Of a stretch of DNA of 64,000 bases, positions 46,654-55,295 are shown one piece after another; within the stretch, counting starts at the first letter, position 1; every line of letters begins with the position of its first letter. Origin of the DNA: Pseudochrobactrum saccharolyticum (GTDB lineage: Bacteria; Pseudomonadota; Alphaproteobacteria; Rhizobiales; Rhizobiaceae); NCBI RefSeq assembly GCF_008801715.1, contig NZ_VZPG01000001.1, positions 1,178,001 through 1,242,000 on the forward strand, written 5' to 3'. The notes under the pieces are model-generated. The model worked only from the letters and a program-made list of their open reading frames with translations, searched no databases and was not told the origin of the DNA. The position numbers were made by a program, and so were the translations under genes.

Positions 46654-47919
46654 TCAGGCGACCCATTCGCCTTTGCGCATCACAGGCACGGATGTGCCGT
46701 CCTGTGCAATGCCGTCCACGTCGATCTTATTGGAGCCGATCATCCAATCGATATGGATAAAGCTCTTATTGCCGCCCTGTGCCGCAATCTGTTCCGGCGT
46801 GAGATCAGCACCATTGATGAAACATTTAGAATAGCACTGACCAAGCGCAATATGGCTGGCAGCATTTTCATCAAACAGCGTATTATAGAACAGCAAACCA
46901 CTCTGCGAAATCGGTGAGGAATGCGGCACCAGAGCCACTTCACCCAGACGGCGGGCGCCTTCATCCGTATCCAGTACCTTGTTCAGCACTGCCTCGCCCT
47001 TGCTGGCTTTGGCCTCAACAATCCGGCCGCCTTCAAAACGCACACGGATATCGTCAATGATCGTACCCTGATGTGACAGCGGTTTGGTGCTGGAAACAGT
47101 CCCTTCCACGCGCAGAGCATGCGGCGTTGTGAAGACTTCTTCTGTCGGAATATTCGGATTGCAGGTAATACCGTTTTTAGCGGTCGATGAGCCGCCATGC
47201 CATTCATGGCCATCAGCCAGACCAACAGTCAGATCCGTATCCGGTCCGGTGAAATGCAAAGCGCGGAAATTACGCTCATTGAGAATTTTGGTACGTTTGC
47301 GCAATTGCGCATTATGATCTGCCCATGCGGCAACCGGATCCGCATTATTCACGCGCGATGCGGCGAAAATTGCTTCGGCCAGTTTATGTGTTGCCACATC
47401 CGGCGCATCATCCGGAAAGACCAGCTTTGCCCAGGACGGGTTCGGATAGGAAACGATATTCCAGTTAATGTCGAAACCGGCAATTTTTTCCAGCGCAGGC
47501 TGATAGGCCATCGACAGCGCTTTATTGGCGCGTGCAACTTTTCCTGCATCCTGTGCGGAAAGCAGCATCGGATTATCACCGGTGATTGCAAGGCGCGCTG
47601 CACCGCCTGCATAGGCTTTGGCCATGCCCTGATACAGCCAGTCGCTGGCATGATCGAAACTCTCATCAGGCGCATATTGGAAACGCGACAGCGCCATGTC
47701 TTCATCGGAGAAAAACGGCGTTACCAGCCCTGCACCGGCTTTATAAGCATGTTCCGCAATACGGCGCACCAGCGGCAATGCGATAACCGGCGCGGTAATG
47801 ACCAGATCCTGCCCTTTACGCAATTGCAGACCGACTTTAACCGCGACCTCGGCCAGCTTATCCAGTTTAACCGGATCGATGATTGCATCCGCGTGATTGT
47901 TTTGGCTGAAATCTGACAT
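46654..47919 (-). CDS. M29-family aminopeptidase (aminopeptidase T/II-like)
   Basis: A 421-residue cytoplasmic metallo-aminopeptidase of family M29. Typical stretches are LVITAPVIALPLVRRIAEHAY near the N-terminus in two pieces, LHFTGPDTDLTVGL, NIPTEEVFTTPHALRVEG (the Glu of the metal site), GEVALVPHSSPIS and the C-terminal NKSFIHIDWMIGS with metal-binding His and Asp. It removes N-terminal residues with broad specificity. The ATG at 47919 follows a GTG; GGAG lies 6 bases upstream. Single gene. Confidence 0.9.
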   Translation of the reverse strand: MSDFSQNNHADAIIDPVKLDKLAEVAVKVGLQLRKGQDLVITAPVIALPLVRRIAEHAYKAGAGLVTPFFSDEDMALSRFQYAPDESFDHASDWLYQGMAKAYAGGAARLAITGDNPMLLSAQDAGKVARANKALSMAYQPALEKIAGFDINWNIVSYPNPSWAKLVFPDDAPDVATHKLAEAIFAASRVNNADPVAAWADHNAQLRKRTKILNERNFRALHFTGPDTDLTVGLADGHEWHGGSSTAKNGITCNPNIPTEEVFTTPHALRVEGTVSSTKPLSHQGTIIDDIRVRFEGGRIVEAKASKGEAVLNKVLDTDEGARRLGEVALVPHSSPISQSGLLFYNTLFDENAASHIALGQCYSKCFINGADLTPEQIAAQGGNKSFIHIDWMIGSNKIDVDGIAQDGTSVPVMRKGEWVA

Positions 47920-48071
47920 CACATACTCCGCTTATTTTCATTGATCATCACAGATACTCCTGCAAGAGCCTGTAAGCTAGAGCTTTGACAGGATTTTATA
48001 TTGTCGCTGTAGCCACCGATGCGGAACAGCGTTAATATGCCATATGAAGTCATATTTATCGGAACAAATCC

Positions 48072-48359
48072 ATGAACCGAAACCCCAATAATGCGCGATC
48101 ATTTCAAAAGCTGAGTCTTGTTGCAGGACTGTTTGCAATAGCGCTGGCAGGCTGCACGACACTCACGCCCGAGCAGCAGCGTGCTGAGGATGAGAAAACC
48201 TGCATGAGCTATGGTTTTAAACCCAAATCTGAAGCCATGGCCAATTGTCTGCTGCAAATTCATCTCGACCGCCGCGCTGATATCCGTGCATGGCAGAATG
48301 AACGACCGCAATTTTCCACACCGATGGTTATTTACCAACCGGTGCTTGTGCCGCGCTGA
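48072..48359 (+). CDS. small lipoprotein of unknown function
   Basis: A 95-residue protein with a lipoprotein signal (hydrophobic 14-26, lipobox LAGC with Cys28). The mature part is short and charged, with two further Cys (TCMSYGF and NCLLQIHLD) that could form a disulphide, and a C-terminal Pro-rich stretch (STPMVIYQPVLVPR). I know no function for it. Similar small outer-membrane lipoproteins are common in this order. GGA about 8 bases before the ATG gives a weak ribosome site. Confidence 0.75.
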   Translation: MNRNPNNARSFQKLSLVAGLFAIALAGCTTLTPEQQRAEDEKTCMSYGFKPKSEAMANCLLQIHLDRRADIRAWQNERPQFSTPMVIYQPVLVPR

Positions 48360-48376
48360 TCTTCATTTCTGTAAAT

Positions 48377-48405
48377 AAAAAGCCCGCATCGTGCGGGCTT
48401 TTTCA
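48377..48405. terminator. bidirectional terminator, lipoprotein versus SleB-like gene
   Basis: AAAAAGCCCGCA (48377-48388) and TGCGGGCTTTTT (48392-48403) pair perfectly around TCG. Confidence 0.92.
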
Positions 48406-48430
48406 TTTCAGTCGATAACAAAATGCGGGA

Positions 48431-49381
48431 TCAGCTTGCCGGCTCAGGACGATCCTGCGTCAGCAACAATGCACCGATTGCATCAACTTTCTGCTTGTTC
48501 ATATCTTCCGCACCCGCTGCAAAAGCATTCTGCGTTGCAGAGGCTGCAACCGGTTTGGTTTCAAACGGAAGCTGCGCCGGAACCGGTGTGTTTACAGCCG
48601 GTGCATGATAGGCAAGCTGCACCGGTGCTTCCGCTGCAACCGGTTGTGCAGCCTGCACATCCTGCGCAGCCTGTCCGGCAGATGCCACCATCACCGGAGC
48701 AACGACAGGCAGGCGGTCGCCTTTACCGCCCTTAGCCGTATCCGTTACATCATAAATGCTATCCGGCATGGACTGGTTTCTTGGCTCATAGGCAGCCGCC
48801 AGATTATACGGGGTTTCAGGCAGCGGCGATTCCAGCGTACCGTCTCTGCGGCGCTTTTCGTAGAAAGAATTGCCACCGGCAACCAGCACATAATGCATAT
48901 TTCTATACGGGAATTTCAGACCAGCCGTATGGAAGAACATTGCATTCTTCAGCTTCGGATGGCGTTCGCCTTTCAGCACGGAATCCGCTGCTTCTTTCAC
49001 ATCCGGCAAGGCTTTGGAATTCATGGCACGGGTCATAACGCCCGGTGCAAACTGGTTCTTCTGCCCGACAACGCCGCAAATGGTTTCCGGATATTTTTCC
49101 GAGACCAGACGGTTCATCACCACCGTGCCGACTGCAACAAGGCCATCACGGCTGGAGCGGGCAGATTCAAAGAACATTGCGCGCTCAAGGCACTCGCGGT
49201 CTCTGGAAGTGTATGTATAGGTCTTTTTGCCATTGCGGACGGTTACACCGGATTCCTTGGCAGGCTGTGCAGCCTTGGCAGATTTTGAACCGGTCGAAGT
49301 CGTGGTGCAGCCAGCAAGGATAAACGGCGTGGCAACCAGAGCACCGATAAACAGTGTTTTCGCTAAATAAGAGCGTTTCAA
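48431..49381 (-). CDS. SleB/CwlJ-type cell-wall hydrolase (lipoprotein)
   Basis: A 316-residue protein with a lipoprotein signal (lipobox LAGC, Cys25), a polar linker, and a hydrolase_2 (SleB-like) domain at about 60-180: CLERAMFFESARSSRDGLVA, GTVVMNRLVSEKYP, ICGVVGQKNQFAPG. The last 100 residues are Ala/Pro/Val-rich and low complexity. SleB-type enzymes are lytic transglycosylases; in non-sporulating bacteria they remodel peptidoglycan during growth or division. The start is TTG at 49381, with AAGGA 7 bases upstream and no usable ATG. A CtrA-type site lies 178 bases upstream. Confidence 0.85.
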   Translation of the reverse strand: MKRSYLAKTLFIGALVATPFILAGCTTTSTGSKSAKAAQPAKESGVTVRNGKKTYTYTSRDRECLERAMFFESARSSRDGLVAVGTVVMNRLVSEKYPETICGVVGQKNQFAPGVMTRAMNSKALPDVKEAADSVLKGERHPKLKNAMFFHTAGLKFPYRNMHYVLVAGGNSFYEKRRRDGTLESPLPETPYNLAAAYEPRNQSMPDSIYDVTDTAKGGKGDRLPVVAPVMVASAGQAAQDVQAAQPVAAEAPVQLAYHAPAVNTPVPAQLPFETKPVAASATQNAFAAGAEDMNKQKVDAIGALLLTQDRPEPAS

Positions 49382-49558
49382 CGGTTCATCCTTATCAATA
49401 ATTTCCCGTACACCCGGGTCACACAGAGATCCTGTGCGCGAGCCCCGGGAAATTCGGGGGCTATTAGGGCTAAATAAAGGCGCAAGGCCCGATTTATATT
49501 CGTGTTCCGGTTAACGACAACCGGTTAAAATTTACCCCAAGAAAATGCGCCTCATTAG

Positions 49559-49574
49559 TTAACGCTTTGTTAAC
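49559..49574. promoter_or_regulatory. CtrA-type box upstream of the SleB-like hydrolase
   Basis: TTAACGCTTTGTTAAC fits TTAA-N7-TTAAC, the full CtrA consensus, exactly. It is the best such site in the window. Confidence 0.6.
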
Positions 49575-49865
49575 GCATTCTTTTGAGTGACTACTAAAAT
49601 ACGCAAGATTACGTAAAGACTTCACTAACCTTGTGAAATGAAGCAGCTTGCCGGATCATGGCTTTGCAGCAATTCCGGTACGATATTGCCTTATTTCACA
49701 ACCTGATAGCGCCTCAGACACGGGCGCATCATGCAATTGACAGCCCCGTTGCGTTAGTCATAATTCATTACAGCGCGTTACAAATGGCTGATATTTTGTG
49801 AAAGCAATTTGCTTTTATGACGCTAGAGCCTTTGCAGACACGGCTTTTCGCAGAATCAGAAACAT

Positions 49866-49897
49866 AAAAACCGGCGTGAATTTTCTTCACACCGGTT
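49866..49897 (-). terminator. terminator after phoB
   Basis: AACCGGCGTGAA (49869-49880) pairs with TTCACACCGGTT (49886-49897) with one mismatch; on the minus strand it is followed by a short T-run. Confidence 0.8.
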
Positions 49898-49927
49898 CAG
49901 TATTTTTCACAAATATCCGGCCGGTTA

Positions 49928-50614
49928 TCAGCCGAAAGCATAACCGGCACCGCGAACGGTGCGAATCGGATCCACTTCACGACCGGTATTGATCGCCTTG
50001 CGCAGACGGCCGATATGCACATCCACCGTGCGGTCATCGACGTAAATATCCCGTCCCCAGATACCATCCAGCAATTGCGTGCGCGAGAAAACGCGCCCCG
50101 GTGCCATCATGAAATATTCCAGCAGACGAAACTCTGTCGGCCCGAGTTTGATTTCGCGTTCCTTGCGGTAAACGCGGTGCTGCTGACGGTCGAGAACAAT
50201 CTCTCCGACTTTCAGCACATGGGAAAGCACACTCGGATTGGCGCGGCGCAGCATCGCCTTGATACGTGCCAGCAGTTCCGGTGTGGAGAATGGTTTGACA
50301 ACATAATCATCCGCGCCAACGGCCAGACCGCGTACACGCTCGGATTCCTCACCGCGTGCTGTCAGCATGATAATCGGCAGACGCTCTGTCTCTGCACGCT
50401 GACGCAGACGGCGGCAAAGTTCGATGCCGGAAACACCAGGCAGCATCCAGTCGAGAACCAAAAGATCAGGGACGTTTTCGCGTAAATAAATTTCGGCTTC
50501 ATCGCCACGCAGGATCGTATCGACCTGATAGCCTTCAGCCTCAAGATTATAGCGCAGCAATTCGCTGATGGCTTCTTCGTCTTCAACAACCGCTATTCTT
50601 GGCGTGTGTGACAT
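49928..50614 (-). CDS. phoB: phosphate regulon response regulator PhoB
   Basis: A 228-residue OmpR/PhoB-family regulator: receiver domain with acidic pair Glu11/Asp12, phospho-acceptor Asp55 (LLVLDWMLPG), Thr85 and Lys107 (DYVVKPFS), then a winged-helix output domain (about 130-226, LGPTEFRLLEYFM, VDVHIGRLRKAI). It activates phosphate-starvation genes by binding Pho boxes such as those before pstS. It is the last gene of the leftward pst operon, 123 bases after phoU, with two hairpins in between. Its partner kinase gene phoR is not in the window. Confidence 0.95.
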   Translation of the reverse strand: MSHTPRIAVVEDEEAISELLRYNLEAEGYQVDTILRGDEAEIYLRENVPDLLVLDWMLPGVSGIELCRRLRQRAETERLPIIMLTARGEESERVRGLAVGADDYVVKPFSTPELLARIKAMLRRANPSVLSHVLKVGEIVLDRQQHRVYRKEREIKLGPTEFRLLEYFMMAPGRVFSRTQLLDGIWGRDIYVDDRTVDVHIGRLRKAINTGREVDPIRTVRGAGYAFG

Positions 50615-50652
50615 TGCGTATCCACTATTCGTTTAGACATAAGGGGGCATTT

Positions 50653-50713
50653 GCATTCCGGCACAGCCGGAATGCATGACGTTTATTCTGACAGGCAGGG
50701 CTGAATGCCCTGC
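50653..50713. repeat. two hairpins between phoU and phoB
   Basis: GCATTCCGGC (50653-50662) with GCCGGAATGC (50666-50675), and GCAGGGC (50695-50701) with GCCCTGC (50707-50713). Neither has a T-run, so they may stabilise or process the mRNA rather than end it. Confidence 0.6.
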
Positions 50714-50737
50714 ATATCCGCTGCCGGTTAGAACAGC

Positions 50738-51460
50738 TTAGTTTTTATGCAATTCGTCGAGAACGACGTCATGGCTCAGATCATCTTTCGGACGATCCGG
50801 CGGCATCTGATTACCGGTGACAATGTAATAGACTGTCTCGGCAATATTGGTGGCATGATCGCCGATACGCTCAATATTCTTGGCGCAGAACAGAAGATGC
50901 GTACAGGCCGTAATATTGCGCGGATCTTCCATCATATAAGTCAGAAGTTCGCGGAACAGCGATGTGTACATCGCATCAATTTCATCATCGCGGTCGCGGA
51001 CAATATTGATCTGGGTCACAGAACGCGTTGCATAGGCATCCAGCACATCTTTAAGCTGGGTGCGGGCAAGCTCTGCCAGTGTTTCCAGACCGCGATAAAG
51101 CTTCACCGACTGGCGTGTTTCCGAAACGGCAACAACACGCTTGGCAATGTTTTTGCCCATATCGCCAACGCGTTCCAGATCCGCTGAGATACGGATCGCG
51201 CCGATAATTTCGCGCAGATCCACAGCCATCGGCTGACGCTTGGCGATAATCATAATCGCCTTGTCATCAATTTCACGTTCGCCTGCATCAAGGATCAGAT
51301 CCTCGGAAATGACCCGCTGTGCCAGCGCATTATCGGCAGTAACAATCGCCTTGATGGACTGCTCCACCATACGCTCCGCATGACCGCCCATTTCGGCGAT
51401 TTTACGGGCGAGAAACTTCAGTTCTTCATCATAGGACGTAACCGTATGCTGTGACGGCAT
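50738..51460 (-). CDS. phoU: phosphate signalling protein PhoU
   Basis: A 240-residue PhoU made of two three-helix bundles, each carrying a metal-site signature (ISADLERVGDMGKNIA near 88-103 and CAKNIERIGDHATNIAE near 190-206). PhoU links the PstSCAB transporter to the PhoR-PhoB system and keeps the regulon off when phosphate is plentiful. The ATG at 51460 has AAGGAAATTTCC before it; an upstream in-frame start at 51490 was rejected. It is separated from pstB by a short palindromic repeat. Confidence 0.95.
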   Translation of the reverse strand: MPSQHTVTSYDEELKFLARKIAEMGGHAERMVEQSIKAIVTADNALAQRVISEDLILDAGEREIDDKAIMIIAKRQPMAVDLREIIGAIRISADLERVGDMGKNIAKRVVAVSETRQSVKLYRGLETLAELARTQLKDVLDAYATRSVTQINIVRDRDDEIDAMYTSLFRELLTYMMEDPRNITACTHLLFCAKNIERIGDHATNIAETVYYIVTGNQMPPDRPKDDLSHDVVLDELHKN

Positions 51461-51508
51461 GGAAATTTCCTTATCCTGTGGCACTGCCAAAGCAGTCTGT
51501 AAAACTCC

Positions 51509-51548
51509 AGAGCATTTCCGGCTTATTTTGCCTCATAGAAAATGCTCT
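51509..51548. repeat. palindromic intergenic repeat, family C-like
   Basis: AGAGCATTT (51509-51517) and AAATGCTCT (51540-51548) bound a 40-bp block between pstB and phoU. The ends match the AGAGCAT ends of families A and C; the core differs. Confidence 0.55.
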
Positions 51549-51578
51549 ATCTTGTTTGTTTTTACGCGTAAGTTCAGA

Positions 51579-52400
51579 TCAGCCGAAACGACCGGTAATA
51601 TAGTCCTGCGTACGTTTTTCTTTCGGCGTGGTGAACATCATATCCGTGTCACCGACCTCTACCAGATTGCCCAGATGGAACATGGCTGTGGTCTGCGAAA
51701 TACGCGCAGCCTGCTGCATCGAGTGGGTCACGATGACAATCGTATAGTCACGGCGCAACTCGTCAATCAGCTCTTCCACTTTCGCGGTTGCGATCGGGTC
51801 AAGCGCCGAGCAAGGCTCATCCATCAGAATAACTTCAGGGCTCACCGCAATAGCGCGGGCAATGCAAAGACGCTGCTGCTGGCCGCCGGAAAGACCTGTG
51901 CCTGCATCATTGAGGCGGTCTTTCACTTCTTCCCAGAGGCTGGCGCCACGCAGGCTCTTCTCAACGATGACATCCAGATCCGCACGACTGCGGGCCAGAC
52001 CATGAATGCGCGGGCCGTAAGAAACATTCTCATAGATCGATTTCGGAAACGGATTTGGCTTCTGGAACACCATGCCGACACGGGCACGCAGTTCCACCAC
52101 GTCGATTTTCGGATCGTAAATATCCTCGCCATCGAGCGTGATAAGACCTTCTACGCGGCAACCCTCAATCGTGTCATTCATACGGTTGAGCGAGCGCAGG
52201 AAAGTCGACTTACCGCAACCGGACGGGCCGATCAGCGCGGTCACGCTGTTTTCTTCAATATCCAGATCAACGCCGTGCAAAGCCTGTTTTTCACCGTAGA
52301 AAACTTTGACCTTGTCCCCGCGCATTTTGATTTTTTTTGGCAAGGCGTTCATCTTTTCTCCGAGTGTTTTCTCTAAAGTATAATCATTCATCAGGTTCAT
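51579..52400 (-). CDS. pstB: phosphate ABC transporter ATPase PstB
   Basis: A 273-residue ABC ATPase for phosphate uptake. Walker A is GPSGCGKST at 58-66, the signature LSGGQ is at 170-174, Walker B with DEP is at 194-196, and the switch His is in [10 protein letters not shown]. The first 25 residues extend beyond the usual start. The ATG at 52400 has GGAG about 8 bases upstream, and the frame open to 52463 overlaps pstA. It follows pstA by 19 bases. Confidence 0.96.
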   Translation of the reverse strand: MNLMNDYTLEKTLGEKMNALPKKIKMRGDKVKVFYGEKQALHGVDLDIEENSVTALIGPSGCGKSTFLRSLNRMNDTIEGCRVEGLITLDGEDIYDPKIDVVELRARVGMVFQKPNPFPKSIYENVSYGPRIHGLARSRADLDVIVEKSLRGASLWEEVKDRLNDAGTGLSGGQQQRLCIARAIAVSPEVILMDEPCSALDPIATAKVEELIDELRRDYTIVIVTHSMQQAARISQTTAMFHLGNLVEVGDTDMMFTTPKEKRTQDYITGRFG

Positions 52401-52419
52401 GATCGCAACTCCGTCCCGA

Positions 52420-53736
52420 TTACCATCTGCGCTCAAAACGGCGGCGCAGAATGATTGCGGCAATATTCATCACAGCGAGGAACAGGAGGAGCACAATAAT
52501 CGCACCCGATGTCCGCTCTACAAAAGCACGTTCTGCTTCATTAGCCCACATGAAAATCTGTACCGGCAGCGCAGTCGCAGGATCCATAGGGGTAACAGGA
52601 GCATTGGCAACAAAGGCGACCATACCGATCAGCAGCAACGGCGCTGTTTCACCCAATGCCTGAGCCAGACCGATAATCGTGCCGGTCAGAATGCCAGGCG
52701 CGGCCAGCGGCAGCACATGGTGGAACACAACCTGCGTTTTAGAAGCACCAAGTCCCAGAGCCGCAGCACGGATTGATGGCGGCACCGCACGCAGAGCCGC
52801 GCGCGTTGCAATAATAATTGTCGGCAATGTCATCAGCGTCAGCACCAGACCGCCAACCAGCGAGGCCGAACGCGGCATGCCAAAGAAGTTGATGAAAACC
52901 GCCAAACCCAGCAGACCAAACACGATGGACGGCACCGCAGCCAGATTGTTGATATTCACTTCAATAATATCGGTGAAGCGGTTTTTACGCGCATATTCTT
53001 CCAGATAAATCGAAGCAGCAACACCAATCGGCAGAGCAAAGACCAGCACGATCAGCATCATATAGAGCGAGCCGATCAGCGCCACGCCCAGACCGGAGGT
53101 TTCCGGACGGCTGGAAGCACCCATTGTAAACAGACCGGTATTGAAGGACTGACGCATAACGCCTTCATCCTTCAGTGTCTTCATCCAGCCAACCTGAAGA
53201 TCGGAGACTTTGCGCTTGCTCTGATCAACCGACAGGTCGATCTGACCTTTATTGGCCGAGTCAATATCCGCAGCCGCAAGGAATTTGATTGTCTGGGTTG
53301 TGCCGATCAGTTTCGGATCAGCCATCACCATTTCACGCAATTGCAGACGAACGCCATCCGAATAGAAACGTGTCATGTCGCGCATGGCCGGACGATTGGA
53401 TTTCTCCACACCCAGCTTGTCAGCCAATGCATTGCGTACCAGTAGCGGATAATTCGCTGTAATCAGCACATTCGGATTGCTTGCGCGTTCATTGGACGGA
53501 TCGATCACCTTCTCATCCAGCAGCACCGGAATTTCGATCGTTGTCTGCCAGAAGGCTGTGTAGCCTTTGGAAAACACCGAGAAAAACAGCGCACAGAGGA
53601 AGAAGATGCCGATTGCAATCGCAATCACACCATACATGCGGAAGCGGCGTTCGGCAGCATAGCGGCGCTTGATGCCAATATCACGGCGGGCAGGTGCGGT
53701 TGAAGTTGTCTTGGGAGTGAAAACAGCGTCGGTCAT
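52420..53736 (-). CDS. pstA: phosphate ABC transporter permease PstA
   Basis: A 438-residue permease, longer than E. coli PstA (296) because of an N-terminal cytoplasmic tail (1-30) and a large periplasmic insert (about 60-215) between the first and second membrane segments, as usual in alphaproteobacteria. The BPD_transp_1 core (about 215-430) has the EAA-loop [19 protein letters not shown]. It forms the channel with PstC. It overlaps the pstC stop by four bases (ATGA). Confidence 0.94.
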   Translation of the reverse strand: MTDAVFTPKTTSTAPARRDIGIKRRYAAERRFRMYGVIAIAIGIFFLCALFFSVFSKGYTAFWQTTIEIPVLLDEKVIDPSNERASNPNVLITANYPLLVRNALADKLGVEKSNRPAMRDMTRFYSDGVRLQLREMVMADPKLIGTTQTIKFLAAADIDSANKGQIDLSVDQSKRKVSDLQVGWMKTLKDEGVMRQSFNTGLFTMGASSRPETSGLGVALIGSLYMMLIVLVFALPIGVAASIYLEEYARKNRFTDIIEVNINNLAAVPSIVFGLLGLAVFINFFGMPRSASLVGGLVLTLMTLPTIIIATRAALRAVPPSIRAAALGLGASKTQVVFHHVLPLAAPGILTGTIIGLAQALGETAPLLLIGMVAFVANAPVTPMDPATALPVQIFMWANEAERAFVERTSGAIIVLLLFLAVMNIAAIILRRRFERRW

Positions 53737-55220
53737 TCATATTGCTCCCGATATTTACGCACAATGTAGAGAGCGAAAATATTCATCAGCAGGGTCAGGA
53801 AGAAGAGCGTAATACCCAGTGCAAAAGCCACCAGTGTCTGCGGTGAGTTGAACTCAAGGTCACCGGTCAGCTGGTTGACGATTTTAACAGTGATCGTCGT
53901 CATTGCTTCAAACGGGTTGAGCGTCAGATTGGCAGCTACACCCGCAGCAAGCACCACGATCATGGTCTCACCGATGGCACGGGAAGCGGTCAGCAGCAGC
54001 GCACCGACAATACCCGGCAGCGCAGCAGGCAAGATCACACGCTTGATCGTCTCGGAACGGGTGGCACCCAAGCCCAGAGAACCGTCACGCAGGGAGCGAG
54101 GTACGGCAGTGATAATATCGTCGGACAAAGAGGATACGAACGGGATCAGCATCACGCCCATCACCAAACCGGCAGTGAGCACACTCTGCGCCATGATGAA
54201 ACCCTGCCCACCGGTCAGGGCGGCACTCAGGTCACGCAGGAACGGGCCGACTGTGACCAGCGCGAAGAAACCGTAAACGATTGTCGGAATGCCGGCCAGC
54301 ACTTCCAGCAGCGGCTTGACGATAGCGCGGGTTTTGGCACCGGCATATTCCGACATATAAATCGCGGCGAACAGACCAACCGGTACCGCGAAGACCATCG
54401 CGACCAGCGCGATGTAAAGCGTACCGGCAAGCAGCGGGATCAGACCGAACTGGCCATGGGAATCTGTGGCACCGGCAGCGGCAAAACGCGGATCCCAAAC
54501 CGTTCCGAAGAAAAATTCGTAGGCCGGAACATCGCTGAAGAAATTGATTGTCTGAAACAGCATCGAGAAGACGATGCCGACAGTGGTAAGAATGGCGATG
54601 GTTGACGCAGCGATCAGCCCCCACAGCACAATGCTTTCCACATTGTTGCGGGCGCGGACGCGCGGTGCAATTGTCATCCAGCCAAAGATAAATCCGGCAA
54701 TAGCCAGAGCAATCGTCAGACCTGCGCGGATATTCGAGGATAAGGCGGCTGCCTTGTTCCATTGTACCGCAACCGGCACCATCACATCCTGACCTTCTGT
54801 CGCCAGCGCGATGCCTTTTTCAGCCATCAAAGCGCGAACTTCAGAATAGGTCTGCGGCAGGTTTTCACGGCTCGACGGATCAAGACGCTCAAACCCGTGT
54901 GCGAGGCTTTTCACCACGCCGAGCGACAGGCTTTCGCTGTAATTTTCAGTATTGCCGAGAGCATCCTGCAACTGCGATTTGGCAGTCTGCTCCAGATAGA
55001 CGGTGGCGCTCAGCGACCAGACGACAAATAAAATAATTGCCGGCATGACTGTCAGAGAGAAAACCCACCATCCGTGATAATGCGGACGGGAATGTGGTTT
55101 CTCTTTTTTATCTGCCACGTTTTTTACGGTATTCAATTGTGCAACCGCTTTGGCGCGGCCAAGGAAAAATCCTGCGACGCCCAGCACGAAGACAATTGTT
55201 AAGACCAGCATGATCGACAT
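53733..55220 (-). CDS. pstC: phosphate ABC transporter permease PstC
   Basis: A 495-residue permease, with extra N-terminal helices (about 3-18, 50-72) and a periplasmic region (about 75-165) before the BPD_transp_1 core (about 265-490, EAA-loop GSLGLGATRSETIKRVILP). The extended form is typical of this class and partners the long PstA. GGGAATTTAA precedes the ATG at 55220. It lies 75 bases after pstS with a hairpin between, which may lower expression of the transporter relative to the binding protein. Confidence 0.94.
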   Translation of the reverse strand: MSIMLVLTIVFVLGVAGFFLGRAKAVAQLNTVKNVADKKEKPHSRPHYHGWWVFSLTVMPAIILFVVWSLSATVYLEQTAKSQLQDALGNTENYSESLSLGVVKSLAHGFERLDPSSRENLPQTYSEVRALMAEKGIALATEGQDVMVPVAVQWNKAAALSSNIRAGLTIALAIAGFIFGWMTIAPRVRARNNVESIVLWGLIAASTIAILTTVGIVFSMLFQTINFFSDVPAYEFFFGTVWDPRFAAAGATDSHGQFGLIPLLAGTLYIALVAMVFAVPVGLFAAIYMSEYAGAKTRAIVKPLLEVLAGIPTIVYGFFALVTVGPFLRDLSAALTGGQGFIMAQSVLTAGLVMGVMLIPFVSSLSDDIITAVPRSLRDGSLGLGATRSETIKRVILPAALPGIVGALLLTASRAIGETMIVVLAAGVAANLTLNPFEAMTTITVKIVNQLTGDLEFNSPQTLVAFALGITLFFLTLLMNIFALYIVRKYREQYE

Positions 55221-55245
55221 TTAAATTCCCTGATCACCGTCCACG

Positions 55246-55285
55246 ACAAAAGACAATCCGGGCGCAGAGCTTGTCTGCACCCGGA
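55246..55285 (-). terminator. attenuator-like hairpin between pstS and pstC
   Basis: TCCGGGCGCAGA (55257-55268) pairs with TCTGCACCCGGA (55274-55285) with one mismatch; on the minus strand TTGTCTTTT follows. Probably a partial terminator. Confidence 0.5.
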
Positions 55286-55295
55286 CATATTCAAA

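Larger units (their letters stand above)
49382..49927. promoter_or_regulatory. 546-base intergenic region between SleB-like gene and phoB
   Basis: No gene is supported. It holds the TTG-start hydrolase promoter region with TTAA-rich sites, a GGTTAACGACAACCGGTTAA palindromic stretch (about 49509-49528), the CtrA-type box at 49559-49574, AT-rich DNA, and the phoB terminator at the right end. Confidence 0.5.
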
